In this document: one piece after another, positions 44,263-54,255 of the stretch
Layout: each line of letters opens with the position of its first letter
How positions within the stretch are numbered: position 1 is the stretch's first letter
NCBI GenBank assembly: GCA_002368155.1
Contig: AP018180.1
Coordinates: forward strand, 62,001-126,000
Origin: Nostoc carneum NIES-2107
Lineage (GTDB): Bacteria > Cyanobacteriota > Cyanobacteriia > Cyanobacteriales > Nostocaceae
DNA length: 64,000 bases
Direction: 5' to 3'
The notes under the pieces: model-generated
The model's database searches: none
The model's input: the letters and a program-made list of their open reading frames with translations, nothing else
What the model was told of the DNA's origin: nothing
Translations under genes and position numbers: made by a program

Positions 44263-45168
44263 GACAAAACCCACATTCTTAAGAATATTCATTGGCCCTT
44301 GGTCTTTGAGGAGTTGCATTTGTTGCTGATTTCGCACTAATAGCGCACCTGCAAATCCTAATGAGTTAACGGAAATTAACTCGTATTCTTCTTGCGATCG
44401 CGGTACGATTAACATCCATTCTCGTGTAGCTAAAAGGTTGTACGCACCAGATTGTCTATTATCGTTAATCGCAGTTATCCCTACAGCATTGAGTAAAGCA
44501 TTATATAGTTCCATTGTAGTTTTTGCAGCTTGTAATGGCGACTCTGCCCACTGGTGATTTAAAGCTGCGATAGCGTGTTTAAAAGGTAAACCTGGTATAG
44601 TTGCAATTCCATCCTGAAATTCTGCTTTTGCTAACAACGGCTGAATGGGTATTGCATCGCCTGAAGTTGTCAAAGGTAAAGGTACGATTTGTAAATGCTT
44701 GTGTCGCTGGCTGGCCCCTGCAACTTGACCACCGTTGTAAAATGCCAAACCATCGTATTCCGCTAAACAAGCCCACATTGCTGCAAAATCTTCTAAGGTA
44801 AGTAGGCTTTCTTGTTCCTCAAAGGCGCGAGTAATAATCAATATATGATGGTCAACAACGTTGAATTTATTTAAGAGACAAACATGAGTCTCAGAAATAT
44901 CTGCAACAAATAAATCTTCTTCGTATGGCAGAAAAGGATTAAAATTCTTACCAGATGCGGCGGTTTGTTGAGCCTGTTTTTTCTTGGCTGCATCCTTACG
45001 CACAAGATTTGCCAAAATCCTCACCAAGAAACGTACACCATCCTGCTCAACATATTCAAATTCTGTTGGTATCGACAGCAACGCCCCACATTTCAAAGCA
45101 GATTCAGTACGTTCTATGACACTTTGCCATAAAGTGCCAGATTGCAACAATATTTTTCCCTCTGTCAT
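44254..45168 (-). CDS. ATP adenylyltransferase (Ap4A phosphorylase)-like protein
   Basis: 304 residues from ATG 45168, preceded by GAAGGA at good spacing. The frame stays open for another 166 codons only because of a tandem repeat and STRRs. The HIT-superfamily motif is SQRHKHLQIVPLPL with the catalytic histidine region (HxHxQ). FNPFLPYEEDLFVADIS and HHILIITRAFEEQ are typical of fungal/cyanobacterial Apa2-type enzymes. These cleave diadenosine tetraphosphate by phosphorolysis to ATP and ADP. Cytoplasmic and monocistronic. Confidence 0.9.
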   Translation of the reverse strand: MTEGKILLQSGTLWQSVIERTESALKCGALLSIPTEFEYVEQDGVRFLVRILANLVRKDAAKKKQAQQTAASGKNFNPFLPYEEDLFVADISETHVCLLNKFNVVDHHILIITRAFEEQESLLTLEDFAAMWACLAEYDGLAFYNGGQVAGASQRHKHLQIVPLPLTTSGDAIPIQPLLAKAEFQDGIATIPGLPFKHAIAALNHQWAESPLQAAKTTMELYNALLNAVGITAINDNRQSGAYNLLATREWMLIVPRSQEEYELISVNSLGFAGALLVRNQQQMQLLKDQGPMNILKNVGFVNW

Positions 45169-45908
45169 CTTTTTTCCTTCCGGCTCGGTGAAATATTTTA
45201 GCAGGAAGCGCTGGGGACTGGGGACAAGGGGACAAGGGGACTGGGGACTGGGGACAAGGGGAATAACAAAGGCCAAATGCAACTTAGTTGTAAGGCGATA
45301 CATTAACAATGTAGGGCGATACATTAACAATGTAGGGCGATACATTAACAATGTAGGGCGATACATTAACAATGTAGGGCGATACATTAACAATGTAGGG
45401 CGATACATTAACAATGTAGGGCGATACATTAACAATGTAGGGCGATACATTAACAATGTAGGGCGATACATTAACAATGTAGGGCGATACATTAACAATG
45501 TAGGGCGATGCGATTGCATTGTCGCTCGATACAATGACATTGTTAGAGGTGCGATCGCCTTCCAGCAAAAAAATTCAATTATGCGTTGTCGCAAATCCTC
45601 CCCACTCCTCAGTCCCCAATCCCCAATCCCCAATCCCCAATCCCAATCCCCAGTCCCCAATCCCAATCCCTATTCCCACCCAAGACTGTTGCATTCAACA
45701 ACTATTTATGTTGAAAACCACCGAATGTCATCCTCTAAGCTAATTCGCAGGTATGAGGGCAGAGGCTATTTATTGAGTCACTGTATTTATAGAGACTGTT
45801 GTCACTTGTCTATTTTCAGTAACCAGTACCGCTGCGACGATTCTATCTTCAGTTAAAGTGCGATCGCTGTTAGTTATTGAGTGTAAAGTACTACAGGATA
45901 ATTCGCTA
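45169..45908. other. Repeat-rich intergenic region
   Basis: Contains a GGGGACT/ACAAGGG STRR (45209-45262), the 21-bp tandem repeat (45292-45505), a second CCCCAAT/CCCCAGT STRR (45608-45680) and then about 200 bp of unique sequence that should hold the invertase promoter. Confidence 0.75.
45292..45505. repeat. 21-bp tandem repeat, ten copies
   Basis: The unit GGGCGATACATTAACAATGT plus one A repeats ten times with no differences seen, then decays into related units (GGGCGATGCGATTGCATTGT, then CTCGATACAATGACATTGT). Each unit contains the small dyad ACATT-AAC-AATGT. The period is a multiple of three, so both strands stay open (heptapeptides RYINNVG and RPTLLMY), which explains the long false frames here. 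Confidence 0.93.
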
Positions 45909-47294
45909 ATGTCTATAAGTGTAAAAACTAATTCAGTTACCGAAGCTTGGAGGATACTGGAAAACTCCATTATTTACTATAGGGAACGCCCCATTGGTAC
46001 TGTAGCAGCACGGGATTCTCAAACAGAAGCCCTCAACTACGACCAGTGCTTTATTCGTGATTTTGTAATTTCTGGTTTGATTTTTCTCACCCAGGGAAAA
46101 GCAGAGATTGTTCGCAACTTTTTAATAGAAACTCTCACTTTGCAAAGTCACGAAAAGCAAATGGATTTTTTCAAGCCAGGCCCAGGATTGATGCCGGCTA
46201 GTTTTAAAGTAGATATCAAAGACAGTAAACAAGTTTTAATTGCTGATTTTGGGGAACACGCGATTGGTAGAGTCCCCCCAGTTGATTCTTGTTTGTGGTG
46301 GATTATCTTATTAAGAGCTTATGTGAAAGCTACAAAAGATATTTCCTTAGCTCATCGGCAAGAATTTCAACAGGGTATCAAACTTATTTTAGATTTCTGT
46401 TTGGTGCATCGGTTTGCTATGTACCCAACCATGTTAGTACCAGACGGTGCTTTTATGATTGACCGTCGCATGGGAGTATATGGCAACCCCTTGGAAATTC
46501 AGGTGCTATTTTATGCAGCTTTACTAGCAGCCAATGAGTTACTTTTACCGGATGAGAGTAGCGCTAAATATCTGCAAATCGTCAACAGACGCTTATCAGC
46601 ACTGGAGTATCACGTTAAAGAATATTATTGGATAGACATTAATCGCTTAAACGAAATTTACCGCTACAAGGGTGAGCAATTTGGTAAAGAAGTCGCTAAT
46701 AAATTTAATATTTATCCGGAATCTATTCCCCATTGGTTAACTGAATGGCTACCAGAAACCGGAGGTTATTTAGCAGGAAATCTCGGCCCTTCACAATTAG
46801 ATTTTCGCTTCTTTGCTTTGGGGAATTTAATGGCGATTTTAGTTTCCTTAGCAAGTGAGCAAGAATCATTAATGATCATGAATCTGATCGAAGAAAGGTG
46901 GCATGATTTGATTGGTTCCATGCCAATGAAAATTTGTTTTCCAGCTTTAGAAGGTTTAGAGTGGAAAATTGTCACTGGCTCAGACCCAAAAAATAGAGCT
47001 TGGTCTTACCATAATGGAGGTAATTGGCCTGTTTTACTTTGGCTTTTAGTAGCGGCTGCTCTCAAAACAGGTAGATTAGAACTTGCTCATCAAGCCATTG
47101 ATGTAGCGCAAAACCGACTAATTCATGACCAATGGCCAGAATACTATGATGGCAAAAATGGGCGATTAATTGGTAAAGAAGCAAGGAAATATCAAACATG
47201 GACTATTTCTGGATTCTTAATGGCAAAAGAGTTAGTAAATAATCCCGCCCATTTAAACTTAATTTCTTATGAGAAGGGGATTGGGGACTGGTGA
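45909..47294 (+). CDS. Alkaline/neutral invertase (GH100)
   Basis: 461 residues from ATG 45909 (an in-frame start at 45858 is less likely). GH100 signatures: [17 protein letters not shown] with the catalytic Asp region, [50 protein letters not shown], and [16 protein letters not shown]. It splits sucrose into glucose and fructose in the cytoplasm; in heterocystous strains such enzymes feed nitrogen-fixing cells. It stands alone. The last residues (KGIGDW) run into a GGGGATT STRR. Confidence 0.93.
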   Translation: MSISVKTNSVTEAWRILENSIIYYRERPIGTVAARDSQTEALNYDQCFIRDFVISGLIFLTQGKAEIVRNFLIETLTLQSHEKQMDFFKPGPGLMPASFKVDIKDSKQVLIADFGEHAIGRVPPVDSCLWWIILLRAYVKATKDISLAHRQEFQQGIKLILDFCLVHRFAMYPTMLVPDGAFMIDRRMGVYGNPLEIQVLFYAALLAANELLLPDESSAKYLQIVNRRLSALEYHVKEYYWIDINRLNEIYRYKGEQFGKEVANKFNIYPESIPHWLTEWLPETGGYLAGNLGPSQLDFRFFALGNLMAILVSLASEQESLMIMNLIEERWHDLIGSMPMKICFPALEGLEWKIVTGSDPKNRAWSYHNGGNWPVLLWLLVAAALKTGRLELAHQAIDVAQNRLIHDQWPEYYDGKNGRLIGKEARKYQTWTISGFLMAKELVNNPAHLNLISYEKGIGDW

Positions 47295-47460
47295 TTGGGG
47301 ACTGGTGATTGGGGACTGGGGAATGAGTAATGAGTAATAAGTAATGAGTAATGAGTAATGAGTAATGAGTAATGAGTAATGGGGAAAAACACCAAATGAA
47401 AAATGACCAATGACCAATTACAAATTACCAATTACCGATTACCAACTACCCATTCCCCAA
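47277..47460. repeat. Composite STRR between convergent genes
   Basis: GGGGATT/GGGGACT, AATGAGT x6, AATGACC and TTACCAA heptamers fill almost the whole gap between the invertase and the DUF1400 hydrolase and include the last invertase codons. Confidence 0.9.
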
Positions 47461-47463
47461 CCT

Positions 47464-49125
47464 CTATTCCTCACTCTTGATATATTGCCTAACTACTAGC
47501 ATTGCTTGTGTGGGAATCCTAGTAACTAAGCGAATCGGAAATGCTTGAGTGGAAGCAAATTGAGCATAATCTGGTGTGAGAAAAGCTTCATATTTTTCCG
47601 CTTCAGGAGTTCCCTGTGCTGCAAAAGCTAAAGCGATCGCTTGCAAATATTTACGAATATCTGCAGCTTGTTCGCCTACAACTTCTCCGCCAGATAAGAC
47701 TGTATTTAGCTTTGTGGCTTGATCCGTGGTGGTACTGGGGTCTTTGACGCTCAAATGAGTACCGCCAAGTATACCCACTAGCCATTTAGGAGATGGAATT
47801 TTAGTGAATCCTATTACTTGTTCGGGTAAAGCTGGAAGCGTTTTATCTGCGGAAGCCGCCCATATTAAGGTAGGTACTTTCACTTCTCTTAGTCCGTTTT
47901 TACCAAACATTAAAGAAGAGGTTGGACTGAGTGCGATCGCTCTTTTAATTCTCTCATCTCGTAGTTGATATTTATTAGCTGGTAATTCTTGAGCAACGCA
48001 TTGCAGGGTTTCTCCAAAACTAAATCCAGCTACATTCTTTTTACAACGCTGTTTGAGTTCTTCTAATTGTAATTCTGCTCCTGCAAGTGATAAGGCTGTC
48101 CCACCACCAAAGGAATAGCCAATTACCATAGCGTTATTGCTGGCGACTTTTCCCTGTAAGGGACTAGTAGCGGTTTGGTTGAGTTTTTCTAGTTCATCGA
48201 GGACAAAACTAATATCTTTGGGACGATCTAAAAACTCTTGAGGCTGGATAAATCTAGTGTTATTTTGGAAAGCTAATTTGGTATATGTCTCATTACTACC
48301 CGGATGTTCTAATGCTGCTACTATATAGCCATGAGATGCTAAATGTTGGGCAAGGTAGCGCATATCTGTACGCACCGATCCGAAACCATGACTAAACACA
48401 ATTACAGGTTTTTCTGTGGTTGAAGAGTTTGACCAATAAACATCTACAGGAATTTTGCGGTTGCGTTTTTGGTCATTTAATTCCAAGCCTAGAACCTGAT
48501 ATTGAGCTACTCCCGGTGCGCTAGGATCAATAGAAAAAGATAGTTGCGATGTGATGGGGTTGAGTTGCGGTGCGATCGCTAGCATAAACTGTTGCGTCAG
48601 CCAAAAACCTGAGTTTAAATTGCTGGCAACTCTAAATGATTGCGGTAAATTGATTTCTAAGCGTTGACTCGGGTAATTTTTAATAAAAGATAGTATAGAA
48701 AGTCCATCTTGTGAATTAGAGCCTAAAACAAATCCGGCTCTTAATGCTTGTACGCCAGCACTATCTTTTCTGACTAAAGCTGTGGATAGGTCGTTGAGAA
48801 TTGCTGTCCCAATTTGTGTATTCAATAAGCGACTAATAGTGATTACGTTTAGGGGTATCTTCATTCTCAAAGCCCCTAATATGGAATTACGTTGTTCTTC
48901 CGGTAACTTATTGGTGAAAAGTGCTATATCTCTGGGAAACTCTCCAGTTTCCGCAGCTTTTTGCAAATCCGCTACAGCGAAGGATTCTGCAAACGGGCCA
49001 TATCTCACTACAACTGTTTCCGCCGCTTTTGCAGAGGTAGCTGTCCCTAAAAGTTGCGCGATCGCAATTGCACAAAACCCACCTTTAACGGTTTGTAGAT
49101 TTCCCCAGATTCTTCCCATTAACAT
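47464..49125 (-). CDS. Exported alpha/beta hydrolase with N-terminal DUF1400
   Basis: 553 residues from ATG 49125; the longer frame from 49182 puts 19 hydrophilic residues before the signal peptide. Signal peptide with an AKA-A cleavage site (near residue 36), DUF1400 domain (VVVRYGPFAESFAVADLQKA onward, about 38-140), then an alpha/beta-hydrolase domain: VIVFSHGFGSVRTDM with the oxyanion region, the nucleophile elbow GYSFGGGTALSLA and a C-terminal GGTHLSVKDP with the His. It is of the chlorophyllase/PAF-acetylhydrolase-like type. Periplasmic. Substrate unknown. Confidence 0.88.
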   Translation of the reverse strand: MLMGRIWGNLQTVKGGFCAIAIAQLLGTATSAKAAETVVVRYGPFAESFAVADLQKAAETGEFPRDIALFTNKLPEEQRNSILGALRMKIPLNVITISRLLNTQIGTAILNDLSTALVRKDSAGVQALRAGFVLGSNSQDGLSILSFIKNYPSQRLEINLPQSFRVASNLNSGFWLTQQFMLAIAPQLNPITSQLSFSIDPSAPGVAQYQVLGLELNDQKRNRKIPVDVYWSNSSTTEKPVIVFSHGFGSVRTDMRYLAQHLASHGYIVAALEHPGSNETYTKLAFQNNTRFIQPQEFLDRPKDISFVLDELEKLNQTATSPLQGKVASNNAMVIGYSFGGGTALSLAGAELQLEELKQRCKKNVAGFSFGETLQCVAQELPANKYQLRDERIKRAIALSPTSSLMFGKNGLREVKVPTLIWAASADKTLPALPEQVIGFTKIPSPKWLVGILGGTHLSVKDPSTTTDQATKLNTVLSGGEVVGEQAADIRKYLQAIALAFAAQGTPEAEKYEAFLTPDYAQFASTQAFPIRLVTRIPTQAMLVVRQYIKSEE

Positions 49126-49319
49126 CTTTTTTTTACCATGCTTAGGGGAATATAGCTGATATTGGTGTATGTTACTACCCATGCTGTAAAAAATCTTAGC
49201 AGGTGTCGTTCAGCATAGAGAGTTTACATAGATAGCATAAATTTGCATCAAAACTTGCCTATTTTAAATTTGGGGTTGCTTTCCAGACTACTGCTTTTGC
49301 TAGCAAAACTCTTCAATTT

Positions 49320-50459
49320 TTAGCTGAAAGGTAATAAATTACCACGGGCTGCTTGCTCACGCTCAATGGCTTCAAATAATGCTTTAAAATTACCATTACC
49401 TAGCCCTTGCGCGCCTTTGCGTTGAATAATTTCAATAAAAAATGTTGGTCTAGTTACTAATGGCTTAGTAAATATTTGCAGCAGATATCCTTTTTCATCT
49501 CTATCAAGTAAGATTTTTAATTCTCGCAACGTCTCTATATCTTCATCAATTTGACCAATGCGTTGTTGCAAATTCTCATAATAAATATCTGGAGTTTCTA
49601 AAAATTCCACACCATGATTACGCAATTCTGTGACTGCTTTCACAATATTATTGGTTCTGAGAGCAATATGTTGCACACCAGGGCCATAATGAAAATCTAA
49701 ATATTCTTGAATTTGTGATTTACGATAGCCTGCTGCTGGTTCATTAATAGGAAATCTAATTTGACCAGTATTATTTTGCAAAACTTTTGACATCAACGAA
49801 GAATATTTAGTAGAAATATCATCGCTGGTAAATAGTTGACTCTCTTGCAAGTCTAGTACTTTGCAATAAAAGTCTGCCCATAAATCCATTTTGCCTAATT
49901 CGACATTAATCACAATGTGGTCAATATCCAATAAACTAGCATAATTGTTGCTGGATATATTGGCAATCGGCTGATATTGGGGTGCAAAATTGCTATAGTT
50001 ATGACGCTCGATAAAAGAATGAACTAAGTCACCGCTATAACTTTTGATTGTTGCTTTCACAAGATATCCATCTTGTTCTTGAAAAATCGTCGGTTCTAGT
50101 ATTGGTTGTGCGCCACGTGCGATCGCAGTTGCAAAACAAGCACGAGCATCATCAACTTGCAAGGCAATATTATACACTCCATCACCATGTAACCTCACAT
50201 ATTCGGCTACTGGCCCCTCTGGTGTTAGCGCCGAGGTAAACACAAGGCGGATATTAGATTGTGCGACAACATAGGAACTGCGATCGCGCATCCCAGTTTC
50301 CAATCCCGCATAGGCGATCGCTCTAAAGCCAAAACATTTGCAATAAAAGTAGGCTGCTTGCTGTGCATTACCTACATAAAATTCTACATAGTCAATTTTT
50401 TTTAATTTGATGGAATCCTCTTCTGGCAAAGGAACTATTTTATTTTCTCTAGTTTGCAT
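49320..50459 (-). CDS. hppD: 4-hydroxyphenylpyruvate dioxygenase
   Basis: 379 residues from ATG 50459, which has GAGGAA upstream; a start at 50489 is in frame. Two vicinal-oxygen-chelate repeats. The iron ligands are in DHIVINVE (His), GVQHIALRT (His) and FFIEIIQRKG (Glu), and the C-terminal helix GLGNGNFKALFEAIEREQ is the HPPD gate helix. It converts 4-hydroxyphenylpyruvate to homogentisate in the first step toward tocopherol in cyanobacteria. The gate helix separates it from hydroxymandelate synthase. Confidence 0.93.
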   Translation of the reverse strand: MQTRENKIVPLPEEDSIKLKKIDYVEFYVGNAQQAAYFYCKCFGFRAIAYAGLETGMRDRSSYVVAQSNIRLVFTSALTPEGPVAEYVRLHGDGVYNIALQVDDARACFATAIARGAQPILEPTIFQEQDGYLVKATIKSYSGDLVHSFIERHNYSNFAPQYQPIANISSNNYASLLDIDHIVINVELGKMDLWADFYCKVLDLQESQLFTSDDISTKYSSLMSKVLQNNTGQIRFPINEPAAGYRKSQIQEYLDFHYGPGVQHIALRTNNIVKAVTELRNHGVEFLETPDIYYENLQQRIGQIDEDIETLRELKILLDRDEKGYLLQIFTKPLVTRPTFFIEIIQRKGAQGLGNGNFKALFEAIEREQAARGNLLPFS

Positions 50460-50489
50460 GGGTAATTCCTCTATTTTACTAGATATCAT

Positions 50490-51077
50490 TAAATACCAAT
50501 TTTTGAACCATATATTTGCATATAATTAGCAGTATATAATGTAACTGTTTTCCAGTACATTTAAATTAATTTAGTAATGTATAATTTAATATAAAAAATA
50601 ATTTTATTTAATACATAAATTCGCAGTTTAGAAGGAAAATTTTATTAAAGAATCCCTCTAGGGTTAGATTGATTTAATTTTTCATAGATGAAAAAGCCGT
50701 GATATTTGGCATATTTGCGCCATGATTATGCGGCGATAAATATGCATAATCAAAATTTCCGACTGTAATTTATTTGTCATTTGTCAAGCTTAAAAAATAA
50801 TACCCTAGATAGTTTATATTCAGTATCAGTTAGTGCAATATAGTCAAATATCGCTGCTAAATCAAAGCTTGCTGATAAATTTATTCGCATCATTATAATC
50901 AGTAGCGATCACCACAAAAATTAGTTGACTTATTACTTATCTTAATAGTAACAAGATGCTTTAAAAAAATGTAGTGGAAGATGGCACTCCAGTTCATAAA
51001 AATCTGCTCACTACTAAAGCTGCATTAACATTGCTCATCAGATAGCAGCAATTGCATCAACAATTACTGTTGAATTT
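50490..51077. other. AT-rich divergent intergenic region
   Basis: Should hold the hppD promoter and that of the exported protein at 51078. No repeats, hairpins of note or small genes were found. Confidence 0.5.
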
Positions 51078-51509
51078 ATGCGTCGCCCATTTATCTATTT
51101 TTTGCTTTTCCTAATTTCACTAATAATTTTAACTTTATGGTGGCCTATCAATGATTCTGCTTGCGATGCAGAAGCATTCCTGTCATCAACAACCCAAAAA
51201 TTCCAAGTACAGGCGGCTAAAGTTATTGTGGAGCCGTGGCGTGGTAAACATCATGTCTATGGAGTCTTCATGGTTCCTAACGAATACAAGGAAAGTCCAT
51301 TTTTTGTATTAACTGTTAAAGGTTTTGGCAATGAATGTGCCAAACCATTTGGCTACAAGCAATATTATGATGGTATATCTGCCGCCCCAGGAACTCATTT
51401 ATTGAGAGAATATATCAGAACTCGCACGGCACTGCGCCTAATTCTTCAAGGTTTATATAACCAATTAAATGATAAAAATAACTGGACTTTGACTTATCCT
51501 CAGCCATAA
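51078..51509 (+). CDS. Exported or membrane-anchored protein of unknown function
   Basis: 143 residues. An N-terminal hydrophobic segment (RRPFIYFLLFLISLIILTLW, about 2-22) without a clear lipobox; the rest is soluble with two cysteines (about 29 and 90), which could form a disulfide. No family recognised. Monocistronic; followed by a palindromic repeat at 51519. Confidence 0.7.
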   Translation: MRRPFIYFLLFLISLIILTLWWPINDSACDAEAFLSSTTQKFQVQAAKVIVEPWRGKHHVYGVFMVPNEYKESPFFVLTVKGFGNECAKPFGYKQYYDGISAAPGTHLLREYIRTRTALRLILQGLYNQLNDKNNWTLTYPQP

Positions 51510-51516
51510 AAAGGTA

Positions 51517-51547
51517 GGATGCGTTAGCGATCGCGTAACGCATCCTT
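51517..51547. repeat. GATGCGTTAGCGATCGCG palindrome
   Basis: AGGATGCGTTAGCGATCGCG followed by TAACGCATCCT: nearly perfect, 31 bp, with a HIP1 octamer at its centre. The same element is at 20389-20415. Confidence 0.85.
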
Positions 51548-51564
51548 AAGCTTTTCGCGCGTTA

Positions 51565-52353
51565 CTAAATCCCCAATTCCACAACTACAGGTGTATGGTC
51601 GCTGGGTTGAGTCAATTTTCTCGGTGCGACATCAATCATGCAACTCGTTGCCCGCTCATACAATACTGGTGTGAGATAGTGATGGTCAATCCGCCAGCCT
51701 AAGTTACGCTGAAAGGCTGCGGTACGGTAATCCCACCAGCTGAAGTGACCGCCTTCAGAGGTGAATTTACGAAAGGCATCAGCAAATCCCAGTGTCAGTA
51801 TATCTCGCAAAGCTTGGCGTTCTGCTTCGGATGCCATGATGTGATTGTCTGGTTTGGCTTTATCGTGAATATCCTTATTTTCTAAAGCAATATTAAAGTC
51901 ACCGCATACACAGATAGCAGGGTGTGATTTTAATAGTAGTTGCAAATACTCCCGTAGTACTGTTAACCAGCGCAGCTTGTATTCGTATTTTTCGCTACCT
52001 ATAGATGAACCATTGGGAACATAAAGATTGACAATCCTCACATTATCAAGGACTCCAGTAATTACACGTTTTTGCTCGTCCCATTCTGGTTGTAAATTAG
52101 GCACAATTGCGGTGAACCCAGTACTTATATCTAACAAAGGTTGTCGGCTGATTAAAGCTACACCGTTGTATGATTTTTGCCCTGATATATATACTTGATA
52201 GCCTAAGTCTTCAAAAGGCGATCGCGGAAATTGACTATCAGTTACTTTTGTCTCTTGCAAGCAGAGAACATCCACAGGATTTTGGTTTAACCAATCAATA
52301 ACTTGTTCTAAACGAATACGGATTGAGTTCACATTCCAAGTAGCGATTTTCAT
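51565..52353 (-). CDS. xth: Exodeoxyribonuclease III (AP endonuclease)
   Basis: 262 residues, full length. EEP-fold catalytic residues are visible: WNVNSIR (Asn), LCLQETKV (Glu), CVCGDFNIA (Asp/Asn), SWWDYRT and QPSDHTPVV (Asp-His), plus LGWRIDHHYL. The enzyme removes 3' blocks and cleaves at abasic sites in base-excision repair. It stands alone between unrelated genes. Confidence 0.96.
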   Translation of the reverse strand: MKIATWNVNSIRIRLEQVIDWLNQNPVDVLCLQETKVTDSQFPRSPFEDLGYQVYISGQKSYNGVALISRQPLLDISTGFTAIVPNLQPEWDEQKRVITGVLDNVRIVNLYVPNGSSIGSEKYEYKLRWLTVLREYLQLLLKSHPAICVCGDFNIALENKDIHDKAKPDNHIMASEAERQALRDILTLGFADAFRKFTSEGGHFSWWDYRTAAFQRNLGWRIDHHYLTPVLYERATSCMIDVAPRKLTQPSDHTPVVVELGI

Positions 52354-52807
52354 TGATCCCGAGTTTACATAATTTAATTAATAATCATTAATGAGAGCGA
52401 TTTTTACTTTTTTTTAATATTCATGCAACCTCTAGGTTATAAGCGCTTTTCCATCAATCACAATTGAAAACAATTGATCCCAAGGGAGAATTTAGTATTT
52501 TCAGCTACAAATTTTTCCAATCAGTAGGTTAAGTTACAGAATAGGTCGAATTGTCTCAATGATCCCCAAGACAGATGAAATTACTCAGCAGTAGATTGTA
52601 CATTGGTATTGTAGTCGCAAGGGGGCAAATACGGTCTATCTGAAATTGTTTGGTGCTGTTGCACAGTACGGTTAACCGATATTGCACTTGTGGGCATGAA
52701 CTTGGTTAATTTAAATTTCAGAAGCTTAATTATAAGTTCTTCGCCCCCCAAGTTTAAAGTTAAGTTCTCATTTGCAGAACAACATTAATCGGCTGAACCA
52801 AAACATT
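52354..52807. other. Intergenic, nothing recognised
   Basis: Divergent promoter region of xth and the GT4 gene. AT-rich; an in-frame TTG at 52772 precedes the chosen GT4 start. No repeats or RNAs seen. Confidence 0.5.
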
Positions 52808-53875
52808 ATGAAGATCGCTCAAGTTGCCCCCTTATGGGAAAGAGTTCCCCCCCCTACATATGGAGGAATTGAACTAGTAGTAAGTCACTTGACCGATGAA
52901 TTAGTCCGTCGCGGTCATGAAGTTACTTTATTTGCCTCCGGCGATTCCCAAACTCTGGCTAATTTGGAAGCAGTTTATCCTCAAGCATTACGCTTAGACC
53001 CCCATGTCAAAGAGTATGCAGTTTATGAAATGCTTGAACTGAGCCAAGTGTACCAGCGAGCCAAGGAATTCGATATCATCCATTCCCATGTAGGCATCTC
53101 GGCATTGTCTTTAGCGAGTTTAGTTCCCACTCCAACTGTACATACTCTGCACGGCAGCTTTACCAACGACAACCGTAAAGTTTATAGCCATCATCAAAAG
53201 CAACCATACATTAGTATTAGTAATGCTCAACGGCAAGTAGACTTAAACTACTTTGGCACTGTTTATAACGGAATTAATCCTGATGATTATCCGTTTAAAG
53301 CGCAACCCCAAGAACCAGAATACTTGGCATTCTTAGGTCGCTTCTCCCCCGAAAAGGGGCCACACCATGCGATCGCAATTGCAAAGCAAACTGGTTGGCG
53401 CTTAAAAATGGCAGGAAAGATTGATGCAGTAGACTCGAAGTTTTTTGAACAAGAGATTGCTCCCCACATTGATGGTCAGCAAATTCAATATTTAGGCGAA
53501 GTTAACCATGCCGAAAAAGCTGAACTTCTGGGCAATGCTGCCATAACTCTTTTTCCCATTACCTGGCAAGAACCTTTTGGTTTAGTCATGATTGAATCAA
53601 TGGCAACTGGTACACCTGTAATTGCCATAAATCTCGGTTCCGTACCAGAAGTAATTGCCCACGGTGAAACAGGTTTTATCTGCCAAAACTATGAACAAAT
53701 GGCACAGATGATTCCGCAAGCTTTAAACCTTAATCGACAAACCTGCCGCCAATACGTAGAAAACAAATTTAGTGTCAGCCAAATGGTTAACGGTTATGAA
53801 GCCGTCTACGAGCAAATTATCAAGGGTCGCATAAATTCCAATGGCCGCATTCATGCTGCCAAAATTCAGCTTTAA
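52808..53875 (+). CDS. Glycosyltransferase family 4
   Basis: 355 residues from ATG 52808. GT-B fold: N-terminal PPTYGGIELVVSHLTDELV, C-terminal LAFLGRFSPEKGPHHAIAI, and the GT4 motif EPFGLVMIESMATGTPV with the two donor-binding Glu (EX7E). It uses a nucleotide sugar; the acceptor is unknown. No signal peptide, so it acts at the cytosolic face. A zinc-ribbon gene with a strong ribosome binding site follows 53 bp later and may be co-transcribed. Confidence 0.93.
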   Translation: MKIAQVAPLWERVPPPTYGGIELVVSHLTDELVRRGHEVTLFASGDSQTLANLEAVYPQALRLDPHVKEYAVYEMLELSQVYQRAKEFDIIHSHVGISALSLASLVPTPTVHTLHGSFTNDNRKVYSHHQKQPYISISNAQRQVDLNYFGTVYNGINPDDYPFKAQPQEPEYLAFLGRFSPEKGPHHAIAIAKQTGWRLKMAGKIDAVDSKFFEQEIAPHIDGQQIQYLGEVNHAEKAELLGNAAITLFPITWQEPFGLVMIESMATGTPVIAINLGSVPEVIAHGETGFICQNYEQMAQMIPQALNLNRQTCRQYVENKFSVSQMVNGYEAVYEQIIKGRINSNGRIHAAKIQL

Positions 53876-53928
53876 TTAACAAAAATTTTTTTTCACATTT
53901 CAACAACCTTTTTAGGGAGGACATCGGT

Positions 53929-54114
53929 ATGAGTATGAGAGCCAACACTTGCCCATGTTGTGGTGGTTCCCTCCTGCGCCATATTCGGCATAGTGAAGTT
54001 TATTGGTTTTGTCTATCTTGTCGGCAAGAAGTACCACTGTTAAATCTGAGCCGTATGTCGAATGTGGAAACCCGCAATACAGGTGTTCTTCCCCAGCCTA
54101 CAGCTAATTCTTAG
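53929..54114 (+). CDS. Small zinc-ribbon protein
   Basis: 61 residues with a strong ribosome binding site (AGGGAGG) before the ATG. Two CxxC pairs, NTCPCCGGSLLRH and YWFCLSCRQEVP, form a zinc ribbon; the C-terminal third is polar and disordered. It is shorter than most annotated genes here and is easy to overlook. Function unknown; a role as a nucleic-acid or protein adaptor is only a guess. Confidence 0.8.
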   Translation: MSMRANTCPCCGGSLLRHIRHSEVYWFCLSCRQEVPLLNLSRMSNVETRNTGVLPQPTANS

Positions 54115-54207
54115 GGCAATATGTTTGTAGTCAAGGCTAAAATCCTCAATTTTGTAGCACGCAAGTGTTAACTACAGACCTATGGAATTAAGGCTGACTT
54201 GTGACTG

Positions 54208-54234
54208 ACTCCACCTGGTAAAATCAGGTGGAGT
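54208..54234. terminator. Perfect hairpin after the zinc-ribbon gene
   Basis: ACTCCACCTG, GTAAAAT, CAGGTGGAGT: a 10-bp GC-rich stem with a 7-nt loop, 94 bp after the zinc-ribbon stop codon and 22 bp before the next start. It probably ends the upstream transcript or shapes the leader of the next gene; no T run follows. Confidence 0.55.
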
Positions 54235-54255
54235 TACTCATTTAGGTCAAAAGCT

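Noticed and set aside
45292-45505. CRISPR array
   Set aside because: Units are contiguous and identical, with no variable spacers and no cas genes nearby. The same reasoning excludes the 63-bp array at 163-394.
45169-45666. 166-codon N-terminal extension of the Ap4A phosphorylase-like gene
   Set aside because: It is made of repeat-encoded peptides. The internal ATG at 45168 has a good ribosome binding site and gives the normal family length.
44984-45856. 290-codon plus-strand frame
   Set aside because: It is antisense to the Ap4A phosphorylase-like gene, then runs through the 21-bp repeat and an STRR. No protein features apart from the repeat peptide.
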